From Echinarachnius parma (taxonomy: Eukaryota; Echinodermata; Echinoidea; Clypeasteroida; Echinarachniidae), in NCBI GenBank assembly GCA_037951105.1, contig JBAMJV010003390.1:163542-227541 (forward strand): a DNA stretch of 64,000 bases. The letters are read 5' to 3'. The position numbers and the translations under genes are program-made. Positions 43,800-55,988 of the stretch are shown piece by piece. The notes beneath the pieces were generated by a model that saw nothing but the letters and a program-made list of their open reading frames with translations, did no database searches and was not told the origin of the DNA. Positions within the stretch are counted from its first letter, which is position 1. Each line of letters starts with the position of its first letter.

Positions 43800-46700
43800 T
43801 TAATCAAGATCTAATGAGCTGGGCAACTACCAAGCTGCTTGACTGTCCAAAGCCACCTATCAAACCACAAAGCCCTGTCTATGCCTCGATCAGCCTCAAA
43901 AGGGATCCTCCACAACCTTCAGATGGTTCCCTTCCAGATCAGCGGACGGTTAGAGGAGAGGCCGTCTTAGTACCAGACTACCAACCACACGAGTATGCAC
44001 ACCGCCACTGATTCCTGCACCTGCACATAAACCGTCCACTACATTACTCACAGTGCTCATGCAAGCCCAAGAGATCAGCGCTAAAGTTATGGGTCCAGAT
44101 CGCAAAACTGTGATCTCCCTTGATTTGGGCCTATCTTGTATAGGCCCAAATCAAGGGAGATCACAGCAAAGCAGCTGCAGATGGCCCGCAAGGACATGGA
44201 CCACTTGATTCTGCGGCCTGGGGAACTTCACATCGTGATGGCACAGCTCCGCAGCATTGGCGCCTACATAGAGAACAGCGGGATCGACATCTGTTGGACG
44301 GAAGCCGATTTGTATGGACCAATGCCAGTGAAGCAGATCCTTGAGGGAAAACATGTAAGGAGAGCAATAAAAGCACATGTAGTCACTCTATAGTCACTGT
44401 TCCATCTGTACCAGACTGCGTTCCTTCACGACCACCAATATATACAGGGAATACTCACAGAAGCAGCACAAGCTCTTGCTCGGTCATGTAGAGATGTCAG
44501 CTGTGAAGACATATAGGAAGCGCACTCTTCCGTAGTACAGGCAATCCAGTCATTCAAGGTGATAGAGAAGATGACTCAGTTTGATGCCGCAAATGGAAAG
44601 CAACCCCTGCCATGGTGATGCGCCAATATATGCAGATGATCATGGAGATGCTTATGTTCATTAGATCTGTCAGAACCGGTAATTGGAACCTACATATCCG
44701 GTCAGTGGAGAACTTCACAAAGCACTTTTTCGCCCTGGACAACAGAACTATGCACGTTTGATGCCACTGTACCTGGCTGACATGGAACTCCCGAGACAGT
44801 CAGACCCTGATATCTATCAGGAGTTCATGGGTAGTGAACAGGAATGAGTGTGTGTCATTCTGTACTGTAGGGGCAGATAACCACTTGAACACATCGACCG
44901 CTCCATGAAGGTAGCTGGGGGCTTGTGGGTATAACCCAGAATGCCTACGCTCGCTCCAAGTTTTTCTTAATCTCACCAGAACTGGCCAGACTTGCCGACG
45001 AAGCCTATGACATCGCTGGATTTGCATCGCCTGCTCAGACGAGTCGCTATGCCCTCTTAGCTGCAGTGGTTACAAGGCAAGATGAGAACATTGAATCGAT
45101 GATGACCACTATTGAAAGATTCACAAACTCATTCGTACAAGAAAGCTGTAACCTGTTCAACCAGGTGACGAAGGCAGTCATGCCTGAGAAGAGCAAGGGT
45201 GATCTGTGCCGTAAAAGCATTATTTGCCAGCAGTTGTTTGAGGAATTCGTCACCAACCGCATCAGTTCAACAAAGGTCAATGTATGGGACACAATAAAAA
45301 TTTAAAAAAAAGAGGAAGCTTCAGACCTGGAAAACAACTGAGAAACGACTAAAAGTCAATACTAGAGACAAGGTAGTGGAGCTCAAAAAAAGATCGCAAA
45401 ATGTTCACCCGCATGTTGTTGGTGTCGAATTCCAGACCCAGCATAAATCTGGAGCAAACGGTCGGCAGACACGAGTTGTCAGTAGTACCAAGGTCAATGT
45501 TTGCCGCTGATGGTACAATGCTGCACTGCCACCCGCAGAGCAGCCTGATGGCCATCCTGGAGAAGCTGCCAAGAAGTGACACCGCATGATGCGAAAACTC
45601 CACTTCCTGACAATGACACAGAACCTGGAAACATACCTGCATCGATGAAAGTGGCCGTTGTCGATGCCATGGCAGATGTCCAGTCCAAGCCCGACAACAT
45701 CTCATTCTGTAACCAGCTGGCTGTTCAGTTCACGAACCGTATCCTGGAGAGATACAGTGAAGCCGATGAAGTCCATCTGGTCTTTGATCGATATGATGTT
45801 CCTACCTCTCTGAAGGCTGCCACACGTGAGAGAAGGCAGGGTGGTCACCCAGTCATCTCCTACCACATAACAGATGTTACAAACATAGAAAAGTTCCCAC
45901 TGAAACAACTCTTGTCTCATGTGAAAACAAAGATGGAACTCACTGGCTATCTTGCCGAGAAGGTGCTGGTGAAGGCTCATGCAGAACAGAAGCAGATGGT
46001 TGTCGAATGGGGCTTACAGTGCCGAGCTACGCACACAAATGTCAGCCACCTTCAAAGTCAGCAGGAAGAGGTAGACACAAAACTTAACCTGCATGCTGCT
46101 GACGCAACTGCTAGTGGGGCTTCCATCATCAACATTCACTCGCCCGATACAGATGTCTTCGTTCTAGCAATCCGGCAGTATCTAAAGTTATGCAGCAAGG
46201 CCAACTTCGTAACTGGAGTAGGTACGAAGCGACGAGTCACCCCCTGGGACCAATCTACGAAGCAATGTGACCAAAACAAGCTGCTGCTTTGCCAGTATTG
46301 CATGCCTTTAGTTGAGCTTACAACACCGGGGGTTTTGCTGGCAGGGGAAAATTGTATTCTGGAAGATCTTCCGTGAGACACGGGATAACAGCAAAGAGGT
46401 ATCTGCTCTGGCAAGTCTAGGAACCATGCCAAGGCCGAGTGATGCCCAAATGATGGTCTCGAAGAGTTCCTCTGCAAGGTGTTTGTCCCAGAGAGCAAAA
46501 ATACCAAGGTGGAAAAGCTGAGATGGTGGCTCTTCACAAAGAGAAAGGCTGAGTCAGAGAGGTTGTCGCCTACACAAGAGGTACTGCGACAAGCTATCTT
46601 GAGGGCACTCTACCAAGCAATCGTCTGGAACAATGACACTGTTCCGAACCTAGAGGTACCGTCTCCACAGACTATGTCTGGAGCTTCGAAGACGATGCTT

Positions 46701-46870
46701 GGGTTCCTGTGATGACCAAGCAACAGCCTGCACCAAAACGCGGTCATCCAGCTGGTGAAGTGCGGAAGTACAATGTCCAATTGTGACAATGCGAGGTGCT
46801 CCTGTCGCAAGGCAGGACTCAACTGCACATAGTTATGCACCTGTGACCTCGGTGAGGGGTGTGACAATCC
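43800..46870 (+). pseudogene. Broken gene of a repeated invertebrate family with nuclease-like and CXC regions
   Basis: The coding remnant spreads over three frames and is broken in several places. Recognisable pieces: DHLILRPGELHIVMAQLRSI near 44200-44260; an alpha-helical part at 44925-45305; VHLVFDRYDVPTSLKAATRE (45770-45830); QEEVDTKLNLHAADA then INIHSPDTDVFVLA (46060-46170), acidic motifs similar in style to PIN/FEN1-like metal-dependent nucleases; LRWWLFTKRKAESERL (46515-46565); and a cysteine cluster SNCDNARCSCRKAGLNCT (46770-46830) like a tesmin/TSO1 CXC domain. I recall near-identical families in many invertebrate genomes as multi-copy uncharacterised proteins, but know no established function. 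Lying between long inverted ends, it is probably transposon-borne. Confidence 0.55.
44108..44166. repeat. 59-bp perfect hairpin in the coding remnant
   Basis: 27-bp arms (CTGTGATCTCCCTTGATTTG... and its exact inverse) around a 5-base loop. The right arm is the coding copy (..RPKSREITA), so the left arm is a local inverted duplicate. Confidence 0.85.
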
Positions 46871-47333
46871 TTTTTCAAAGATATGTCAGATGTCAGATCG
46901 ACAAATATATGTCATTTGTAACCAAGTCGATTTGCTTAATAAACTCGGGCAATGCCAGATATTATTCCTGGTACCATACGCCTACACCAGTTTTGCAGCA
47001 ACATATAGTACATAAAGATACCCAGGATTTGTTCAAGGGGTGTTTTAGTTTCATTCATTGGGCACGGTAATTGGGATGTGTTTGAAACCCTTTGTGTTTG
47101 CTAAAGGAGGGTGTTGAACACCCAAAACACCCCCTCCCTCTGTACACCTTTGTCATCGCATACTTATTATGTGGGTCATATATCAGTCTATTACTATCTT
47201 GCCATTATCAACAAGGTAATAACCATTTAAAGTTGCATTGGTTGGTTTGTTATCATATGATGACATTATTGTAGCTAAAGTATGTCAAAAATGTCCTCTG
47301 TACATAATTATGAATCTACAAATGGTTTATCGT

Positions 47334-47857
47334 TAAAGCAATAGTTCATAGTTTGGGTCAAATCATTTTAGGAACTTAAACTCATCAGTTATTGTAAAAA
47401 CGAACAGTAATTATTCAATCATGCTTGAATGGTAAAAAATCATACAAACGGCTAAGAAAAAGGGGTGTTTTCATTAAAAGGGGAGTTGTTAACATAAGAG
47501 GGCGTCCTCCAGAAACCTCAAGTAAACCATAATTTGATCAAAAATTTGAATCATAGTAAATGTGATGTTTGGGAAATATATTCATTCAATTTTAGAAAAT
47601 GTATGGTACATTTCAAAAAATGTGTTAGGATTTCATCATATTTTCTTAAATTATCGAAAAAAGGTTTGTCCGTCACATATGTCATGAATTATATATTTAT
47701 GAATATTTCAGCTGTTTCTGAACCGATTTCAACCAAATAAAGTTTGTTCTATGATTAACATTATATGCTTGTTGTTGATTCTACACTGAGTTTGTCATCA
47801 CCTCACAAAAATATTGTTTTTTGAAGCGCCCTCTATGCTACCATTGACCTACCCCTA
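47334..47857. mobile_element. T2-like MITE at the right end of the 4.9 kb element
   Basis: TTAAAGCAATAGTTCATAGTTTG at the left and ACCATTGACCTACCCCTAAA at the right, with family blocks ATAAGAGGGCG and TTTCAGCTGTTTCTGAACCG inside. Its right half is also present inverted at 43345-43640. Confidence 0.6.
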
Positions 47858-48129
47858 AAAAAAAAGAGTTATACCAAGTACTATTTTGTTGTTTTCTTTT
47901 CATCCTTCATAATTATCATCTTCCAGGGATGTCAGACTGCCAACATGTTTTTTTATTGTTCATTAGGGTGCCCTTGAGGTATTTGGATAGGTGGCTTGCT
48001 TTCATACAAAAAATCCCACGGGGATGTTCAGGCTCCTGGACTATGTTTACTGCCCTAGGCTAACGAATTTTCCAAATAAAGGCCTATATACATTTTTTTT
48101 TTAATGTATCTTCCTTATTCACATTTAAA

Positions 48130-49063
48130 CCCCTTACTTGAATATGCCAGTCCTGTTTGGAGTGGAGGACTCGCGCAAAAGAGAGATTGGAGAAAAACAA
48201 AACAGAGCGTTGCAGAAAATTGTTCGTAGGGATTATAATGACTACACAAATGCACTTGAACAATCTCAACTCCAAACACTAGATAAAAAGGCGCCAAGAT
48301 TTATGTGTAACGTTCTTTCAAAAAACATTATCACTCACTGATCAATCTAAACAATTTTTCCCTCAAAACAATGTACTAGAACACTTAGAAACTCAAAGAA
48401 AATTCCGGATTTTAAATGTAAAACAAGTCGCATGCAAAATAGTCCTATACCAAATTTGATTCGCCTGTATAATAAAAGCTGATTTGCTCATGTTTATATC
48501 CATTGAAATTATTTGTAATTTTAATGTTTTAATTTGTGTAAATTCTTTTAATGATTATGTATATTGTACCAATATGTTTGAAATATATTGAATGCCTATT
48601 TGATTTTTGAATGTGTATAATTATTCCAAATACCACTAAATGTCCATCGCTCGAGCATTAAATAAATTGTATCTTTCTTTCTCACCTATCACTTCTCTTT
48701 CACTTTCTTCTTTTCAATTGTTCATAACACTGCTCTTGCTGCTATATTTGGTTATCTTTCCACTATACCCACAAATGCAACATTGCAATATAAAGAACGG
48801 TTATATAATTTGTTCAGTTCACATGGTAGTATAATTGTGTTTATACATTTTCTTTTATAAATTATGTTCATTAACTGTATTTTTAATTGTTTATGGTATT
48901 TAGGCAATTGTAACAAGACGCGATTTTATTATTTTTAATTAAATGTTCTGTGATTTTTACAATGTTTATATTTTCAACGTGTGTAATTAATGTGCAATTC
49001 ATTTGCGAAACTGCCATTACTTAAGTAATAAATACCATTTATCTTTATCTATCTATCTAAACT
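48130..49063 (+). mobile_element. LINE 3' end fragment
   Basis: A weak RT C-terminus (LEYASPVWSGG, EKQNRALQKIVRRDYNDYTNAL) typical of CR1/jockey-like LINEs is followed by an AT-rich 3' UTR and a (TATC)n tail at 49043-49063. Broken and 5'-truncated. Confidence 0.65.
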
Positions 49064-49590
49064 ACTAACTTTTTCAAATTCTTCAAATATACATTGCAAC
49101 CTTCTTATTGAGTCTATGTCGTTTACAAAAATTGTCATATCATAGCATACAATACTTGCCTTATTTCATGTTCCACAAAATGTATCCCTTTAATTATATT
49201 ATCCCTCCTTACTTCATGTGCCAATAATTCTATTGCAACAACTAACAATTTATGTGCGTGTGTGTGTATATGTGTGTTTGTGTTAGTTTGTGTGTGGATT
49301 TTGGTACTGTATATGGGAATATGTGGGCATGTTTCTGTGTGTAGGGATTCAACCATTTAATATAAGTGTTGGGGCTACCTTGTTAACGACCAGATACTGT
49401 CCCTCTCATTGATGTTGCCGTCATAAAATCTACCTATGTGTAGTCAGGCAGCCAACTAGGACCATCGGGTTAAAATCTCTAATTTGCATTATTTTTGCTG
49501 ATGATTCATTTATGCTGTGTCAACATTTTGATTATTTCTTAAGCGAATAAGGAATTTATGAATTATTATTTATGCTATACAATTGAAATA
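49064..49590. other. Non-coding, start of duplication copy B
   Basis: A GT-rich stretch at 49253-49300. From about 49490 short blocks (TTTGCTGATGATT.., AAGGAATTTATGAA.TATTATTT) match 30300-30360 and 32338-32375 of copy A. Confidence 0.4.
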
Positions 49591-50202
49591 CCATCATTTG
49601 CAAAAGTTTAAGACCACCCTTCCAAAATGCAATAACTAAAAAAACACAACAAAGTTAAACATATTTATTTTTTCAGACATGTACTTTTATTTTTTACGCA
49701 TAACCTTTGTATCACACTTGAACTGCTGGGCTTATACCATTACCAGCAAAAAAATACATGGTGGCGGCGGGCGAATTCGCCCCCGAAATGCCCAAATTCG
49801 CCCCCCGAAAAAAAAATTCGCCCCCCGAAAAAAAAATTCGCCCCCGAATTTTTTTTTTTTTTTTGGGGGGGGGGGGATTTTCGAGATTTTGGGGGGGATT
49901 TTTCTGTTTGGATTGTGATCAAATGCTTATAAAATGATCACTTACAGCATTATAGCTTATTAATATCCCCTGAAATTCGAAAAAGAGCCTGGAAATATGT
50001 ACCCCCGAAAGTTGGAAAAGTAGCCCCCAAAAATGGAGCCCCCGAAATAAAAATATTAATTTTTTCGCTGACCATTACTCTTTTGCTACTTACCACTGTA
50101 GTAAACATGTTATGTAATCATTCAATACGACAAAATAATGCAGTCCAAATTATTGAAATACCCACAAATTCCCAGGTGGTCTTAAACTTTTGCAAATGAT
50201 GG
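49591..50202. mobile_element. Tc1/mariner-like MITE, 612 bp
   Basis: CCATCATTTGCAAAAGTTTA and inverse TAAACTTTTGCAAATGATGG, TA on both sides. Inside are repeated TTCGCCCCCGAAA units and poly-G, which give artefactual frames. Confidence 0.75.
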
Positions 50203-50329
50203 TAATAGAAATTCTAATTAACGTTTCAATTTTTTCTTTTCAATGGATTGTTTGATCCCAAAACACGAGGATAGACCAGAAATAAAACTGTAGGATTCGT
50301 AATGAGGTATCATGGCTTGTTAACTTTTT

Positions 50330-50780
50330 CTTAGTAGAGAGGAACTGAGCAAACACGAATTATTTGTACACACACCTTTATTAATATGATTAATCGCACA
50401 ATAAAAGCAAATTGTTTCTATACAAATGATATTTCATACATGATAGTAAAGAAAAGTGATACACTGTACATGCGAAAGGGGTATATATGTCGAATATAGA
50501 ACAGTTTGAATTATGCATTATATAATAATAAGTCAATTACTATAAAAGTGTTCAATATCAATTATAAGATCAAACATCCACAAATACCAAAATATATTAT
50601 TTTGTTTCATATGTTTGCACAATGTAATTTGGAAATAACATCACACGTCAGTTGAGAAAAGAAGCAATTCGCCAGTGTCAAAGCAGAAGGCGTTCGAGAT
50701 AGATGCAACAACACAAATAATAAATTTGGTTTGATATCGAGTAAACTTATTTACATACTTTGAGAATCTGAGCTTATTTT
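50330..50780. other. 3' flank of gene B, matching 32640-33260
   Basis: Non-coding sequence similar to the 3' flank of gene A; see that entry. Confidence 0.45.
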
Positions 50781-50904
50781 AAGTGTCAAAATCATCAAAG
50801 GAAACAGAGATTCACACAGCAATACTGTGTTTTGTATGTACAAATCTATTTTATTACATAAACGCTACATTTCTTTCGTTGTTTATATTTGCCAAAGTTC
50901 ATCT

Positions 50905-51655
50905 TTCTACTACATTTATGGGTAAGGTCCTGGAAAGGATTGTTTCTAGCCAATTCATATGTCATCTCGCGCAACAAAAACTGTTTTCAGAGAAAAATTC
51001 TGCCTATCGCAACTTCCATTTCACTTAAACGGCTCTTTTGAAGGTCCTCGATGATCTTTTGCTGACAGTGGACAAGGATGAAGAGGAGATTGTTTTATCC
51101 TCGACTACTCTAGCTGCTGTATTCGATACACTGGATTACGAAGTCTCCTGCAGCGCTTGAAGAAGGATTATGCTCTATCTGAAATAGTCCTCAAATAGTT
51201 TCACTCATACCTGCACGACTGTAAGCAGATGGTCATGGTCAAGGGAATTCCAACTCTTTAAATGTAGAGTTCCACAAGGATCCGTGGTAGGATCGCTTCT
51301 CTTTCTCCTATACACCGGATTACTTAGTTTCATCGTCTACGCACATGACATTATCAACCACACAGTTTACGCAGACTATACCCACATTTATTCGACTTAA
51401 CAAATAGACAGCCATGAGCATTCCAAAACGGAATCACCAACTGCTTGGCTGACATCAGGGCCTGGTCTACTAGCAGCAAACTCTGCCTCAACGATCTAAA
51501 TACTCCATGTAACATCACAATTCAGAAACTCAAATTAACTACCGGATCTTGTCCTAGGGTATTCAGAGCTCTAAGTGAATAAGAAATGTATGCGTCATCC
51601 TGGATAAGCATAACACCCTACAGCATCACATCAAGGCTTCATGCCGTTTAGCATT
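50905..51655 (+). pseudogene. LINE reverse transcriptase fragment, left part
   Basis: Translated pieces in shifting frames follow the order of a CR1/jockey-type RT: GKVLERIVSSQFICHLAQQ, SAYRNFH, ALLKVLDDLLLTVDKDEEE, LAAVFDTLDYE, LKWFHSYLHDCKQMV and a YADD-like region near 51375. Many disruptions. It continues at 53290-53465 after an inserted element. Confidence 0.75.
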
Positions 51656-51684
51656 ATGGGGTATATCCATACGTGGCAAGACCA

Positions 51685-53287
51685 GGGGCTTGTTGCAAGA
51701 AAGGGTCCTATCTTTAGAACGTCCTAACTGTCACGTGACTGTCATGTGACTACGACTGAATTACGTACACGTCGGACAGTTGTCCTAATTTTGTGATCGG
51801 AACAAACCCCATCATCGGTCAAATGTAAACATGTTTTAAGGAAAATTTGCGTTATTTCAATCAGTGAGAAGGGGACACGATATAAAATGAAGTAAACTAT
51901 GTATGATTCCCCCCCCTCCCCCGTAATGAAAAATGATTGCGAGCTTGAATATGATTGTAAAGATTTTTCGTTTGTATGTATCGGTTATACTTGTAAGTGC
52001 CCAGCCCCAATCTGATTAAGGGTTTTATAATCGCAACTACACGATGCTTACATATTTATGGCTTAATCAATACTTACTATTTTTTTTTCTTTATTTAATT
52101 TACATCATGTTCCATAGGCGTCGATCTGTTATCAATACATATTGTTCGGGGGGGGGGGGGAGGGGGGGGTAGGGGTAATGTAAAAATTCATCCCCCGCTG
52201 AACAAACGACATTACGTAAGGATCGACGCCCATGTCATCTAAGTTTCTTTCACATCACATCTCTCTACTCTCATTTTACACATCCCCGTTGCAGAAAGAA
52301 ATACAATCGATTGTAAGTTGAAATTAATTGTTAGTCAGATTACGTGTTCAAGATGCGCAAATCAATTATTCAATCCAAATAAACAAATGTAAACAAATAA
52401 TACAAATTTAAAAAAAAATGTTTGCCCATGCTACCACTGAAGTAATAAATCCTAATTCCCTTTGCCTCCTCATCAAATGTAAGGCCTTTCTGGTGCCCGG
52501 CCCCTCCTCCGACTCTGAAAAAAATTACAGCTACGCCACTAGCCTATTGGGGAAATGAATTTAACTTTCAAGACAAAATATATACGTTTGTAAGGCTGAT
52601 GTTTTCTAGTATCGGAAACGAAACGTATATCGTGAACAAGCAGTTTCCATACTTTATAGAATGGTCTCGATAAAGAAGACCTCTCTTGAATATAAATATT
52701 GTTCATTTCTTATTTCAAAGGTAAAAGGTCTTCCTTTTGCCAGATCATCTACTTTTCAGGCAAATGTAATATTTATTGATAAAGTGTAGCTGATCAAATA
52801 AGTTAATTGTAGCGAAAATATGTATAATATTTTTCACATGTATAATAGGGTCTGTTTGATGAAGATACTTATTAATGGTGTCTTTAAATAGGCACAAGCA
52901 GCAACATACGCGAATCTTTTCCGAATAATATATTTCATGTTTTTTTGTGTGTTCGCTTTCAGCTACCCTTTTGCTTTGCATGAGAACTGAACATTGTAAT
53001 ATGTTCTGCGTATGTTTTATATAATTTGTCATTCTAACGCAAATAACGTCCAGCAATAGGCTCCTATGCTGATAATTATTTTACTGATTATATATTAGGT
53101 TCATGGCAAAGGCTACGGAATTGTCCGCTACTATCAATACTCCGTAATTTCGACTTAGGAGCCTTTCTTGCAACAGTTTACAGGTTTAGGATAACTGTCC
53201 TATGTACGTAATTTAGTCGTAGTCATATGACAATCACGTGACATTTAGGACGTCCTAGAGATAGGACCCTTTCTTGCAATAAGCCCC
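51685..53287. mobile_element. 1.6 kb element inserted in a LINE
   Basis: GGGGCTTGTTGCAAGAAAGG and inverse CCTTTCTTGCAATAAGCCCC, followed by GTCCTATC / GATAGGAC and a CATGTGACTACGACTGAATTACGT pair. The interior includes half of another MITE (CCCCGTTGCAGAAAGAAAT at 52287, same family as 35989-36151) and a poly-G run at 52149. It separates two parts of one LINE RT. Confidence 0.75.
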
Positions 53288-53289
53288 AG

Positions 53290-53465
53290 ACACCTAATGG
53301 ATCAAACTACAACTGAGCGCGGTTTGTTCATGCATGTGTATCCTCACATCTCGATTATTGTAATTCTCTACTAGCCGGCCTTCCCAAATCTCACATCGAC
53401 CCACTTCCGGGTATCCAGAATTCTTCCGCTAGGGTAGTCAAACCGACTAGGAAATCTATGGTGGC
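53290..53465 (+). pseudogene. LINE reverse transcriptase fragment, right part
   Basis: Reads SHLDYCNSLLAGLPKSHIDPL and IQNSSARVVKPTRKS, the well-known C-terminal RT block, and continues 50905-51655. Confidence 0.8.
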
Positions 53466-53689
53466 ATTATAGGGACATTTTAGCCAAAATTTGGCCAAAT
53501 ATTTTATCATTTTGCCAAATTTTCGTCAATTGGTTTTCATTGAAAAAAAAAGGGCTAGGGGGTGAATTGAACGGCGGCGAGCTATACGCGTGTCCCGGCC
53601 ACATTTAACCGCATGCCTCGCGGTCAAGATGTGGATCGCCCACACTGCCTAGCATCGCCTGCCGTATCAAAGAGCCATAGGGCTGTATA

Positions 53690-54165
53690 GCTCTATGGAT
53701 ATTAGCCACTGTGGTTTCATTAGACGAAACATATGTATAATGACCACCAAAGAGAATACAAATATTAGCCACTATAATCAGGTGACCTTTATAGACAGGT
53801 CCCAAAATATACTTTACAGTCAAACCTGTGTATAATGACTAACAAAGGAAAACAAGAAAAGTGGCCGCCATAAACAGGTGACCTTTATCGACTAGTTCAT
53901 TAAATAACATACAGTAAAACCTTTGTAAAGTCACCACAGGTGATCTTTATAGACAACTTTCATAAAACAGTGTATAGTGACCACCCGAAGGAAACAAGGA
54001 TAGTGGGCGCTATAATCAGGTATCTTTTATTAGACAGGTTCCATAAAAATCATAGTCAAACCTGACTGTGTATAGTGACCATCCAATGCAGACAAGAAGT
54101 GTGGGCGCTATAAACAGGTAACCTTTATAGACAAGGTTATCTAGTACATTTAACCTGTGTTATTC
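53690..54165. repeat. Tandem ~110-bp repeats
   Basis: Four to five diverged units share GTGTATA.TGACCACC, AAACAAG, GG.CGCTATAA.CAGGT and ACCTTTATAGACAGGTTCCATAAA. Spacing is 85-125 bases. AATTTTGGCCAAATTT blocks lie on both sides (53480-53520 and 54215-54280). Confidence 0.7.
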
Positions 54166-54300
54166 CGTATCTAGTACTAGTAGCCGCCTATGCAACTGAA
54201 AATATGTATGACTTTTGGAGCAAAATTTTGGCCAAATTTTTGGCAAATGTGTATAATTTCGCCAAAATTAGCACTGAACACATAACCTCCCATATATATA

Positions 54301-55299
54301 CTCCGCAAAAAAAAAGAAACTGGACACTTTTATAAGTTGAAATATTTCATATTAATGTACGATAAAGTGTACATGATCATATATCAAATATATCAAATTA
54401 AAGCCGGGAATTTAGTCCTCTACATGCAGGGTATAACTTAAAGGTGTAATCGTTCATGCATGAAATGCCATGGTCAATTAGCACTAGCAAGGTCTGTTTT
54501 CAAAAATAGCAAAACAATGGAGGACCACACCATTCGACTGAAGTGATAGTAAGCGTTTCACTTAAAACAAGATGAGCGGGGCAAGTAAATTATGACATTA
54601 TTCAACTTTATTGTTATGAACAAACTCTGGAAATACAAATTTGTCAATAAAACAGGGCCCGGTTATGAGAACATTATCATACTGGTCTGTATTACAGGCA
54701 TGAAGCGTGTCTATTTCATGTGTCCCCTGCAATTTTAACCATATTTACCTAGAGAAATGTAATGTTAAAGACTGCCCAACTGTTTGACCAAGGGTGACTT
54801 CAGCTTTTGAAGATCTTTGGACTACGGTATAATTCTTGAGAAGAATTTAGTCCATTTCCATGCTGAAATAAGGGCACAAACTGTGATTTTGACTAATAAA
54901 GCTTTGCCATGGAATTCCCCATTTTGTTACTTTTGGATGAAAATAACACCTATAACGTTCACAATTTGTCTTCATTTATACTTTTTATTGAGATGAAGAT
55001 AGAAAAGATCACATTTGTAATGAAAAATTATGCCATCTCATGAATATAGCGTTTTACATTATGCTTATCAACATTTATATGGTTGAGTGGATGTTCCATT
55101 TTTGCTATTTTTGAAAACAGACCTTGGTGTGGTTAATTGACCGTGATAAGTCATGCATGAATGATTTCATCTGGATTTCATGCGAATATTGAAGAGGGTA
55201 ATTTTATCTTTAATTTGATATACAATATCATATATTTTATCGTTAATGAATACGAAATATTTGGTCTCATACAAGTGTCCAGTTTCTTTTTTTGCGGAG
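54301..55299. mobile_element. 1.0 kb Tc1/mariner-like foldback element
   Basis: CTCCGCAAAAAAAAAGAAAC and inverse GTTTCTTTTTTTGCGGAG, TA on both sides (54299-54300, 55300-55301). Arms pair over about 200 bp (for example GGTCTGTTTTCAAAAATAGC). The CTCCGCAAAAAAAGAAAC end is a familiar Tc1/mariner type. No transposase seen. Confidence 0.8.
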
Positions 55300-55301
55300 T
55301 A

Positions 55302-55988
55302 TATATCGTGCGGCTAAAAAGTAGACAAAATGACCGCCTTAACTACAGGGTCTATGGCAGAATTCCACCAACACAGCGCGAACACTTCAGATTCCCATCT
55401 CACAACGGGGTAGGGGTCCGACATAAAAGAGTAAACCTCATGAAGAGACGGGTATTTTCTGTATAGATATTTACCTGCCACTTTTACTGAACTAATATTG
55501 CATTTACAAGAGACTTACTATTGATGGATTATCGAACTATTATTGTAATCATACCACGTCATTAGACGTGTCTGTGAAAATAAAGTCTATTTCCCTTTCC
55601 TATAGGAAGCTGTCTTATAAATTAGAATGCAATGAACTCAAAACCTAATCATCTTAATACAATATGATGCATAGAAACTAGTACGTCCAAACACGTTTGA
55701 ACTACGTGTTATCTTTCACACTTGCCCAGTAATGTTGACAGGGTGATTTTATTATTACCATTTTCTTCTCTTTGTTTAATGTATAATTATCCTCATTATT
55801 ATGTATTCAATTTATCCATTAATGTGTGTAGTGCCCTTAGCAGCACACTGCTGGTTATGCAAAGTGTGTCCTTATTACACTATGGTCACCTAGCTTAAAT
55901 GTTATTTGCTCTTAATATTATTTGGAGATTATGTTATCATATTCATGTAAGTGATGACGTTTGTTCTCCTCCCATGTTCTGTTACACC
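55302..55988. other. Non-coding 3' of gene B
   Basis: No feature recognised beyond AT-rich DNA. Confidence 0.4.

Larger units (their letters stand above)
43152..48042 (+). mobile_element. 4.9 kb element with ~480-bp inverted ends and 5-bp target duplication
   Basis: Ends AGTCCGGGAGC and GCTCCTGGACT; TSD ATGTT at 43147-43151 and 48043-48047. The terminal ~480 bases (43152-43640 and 47555-48042) are inverted copies of each other and include T2-like MITE sequence (GGGGTAGGTCAATGGTAGTATAGAGGGCGC). Between them is a broken plus-strand gene of an uncharacterised repeated family. The superfamily is unclear. Confidence 0.65.
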
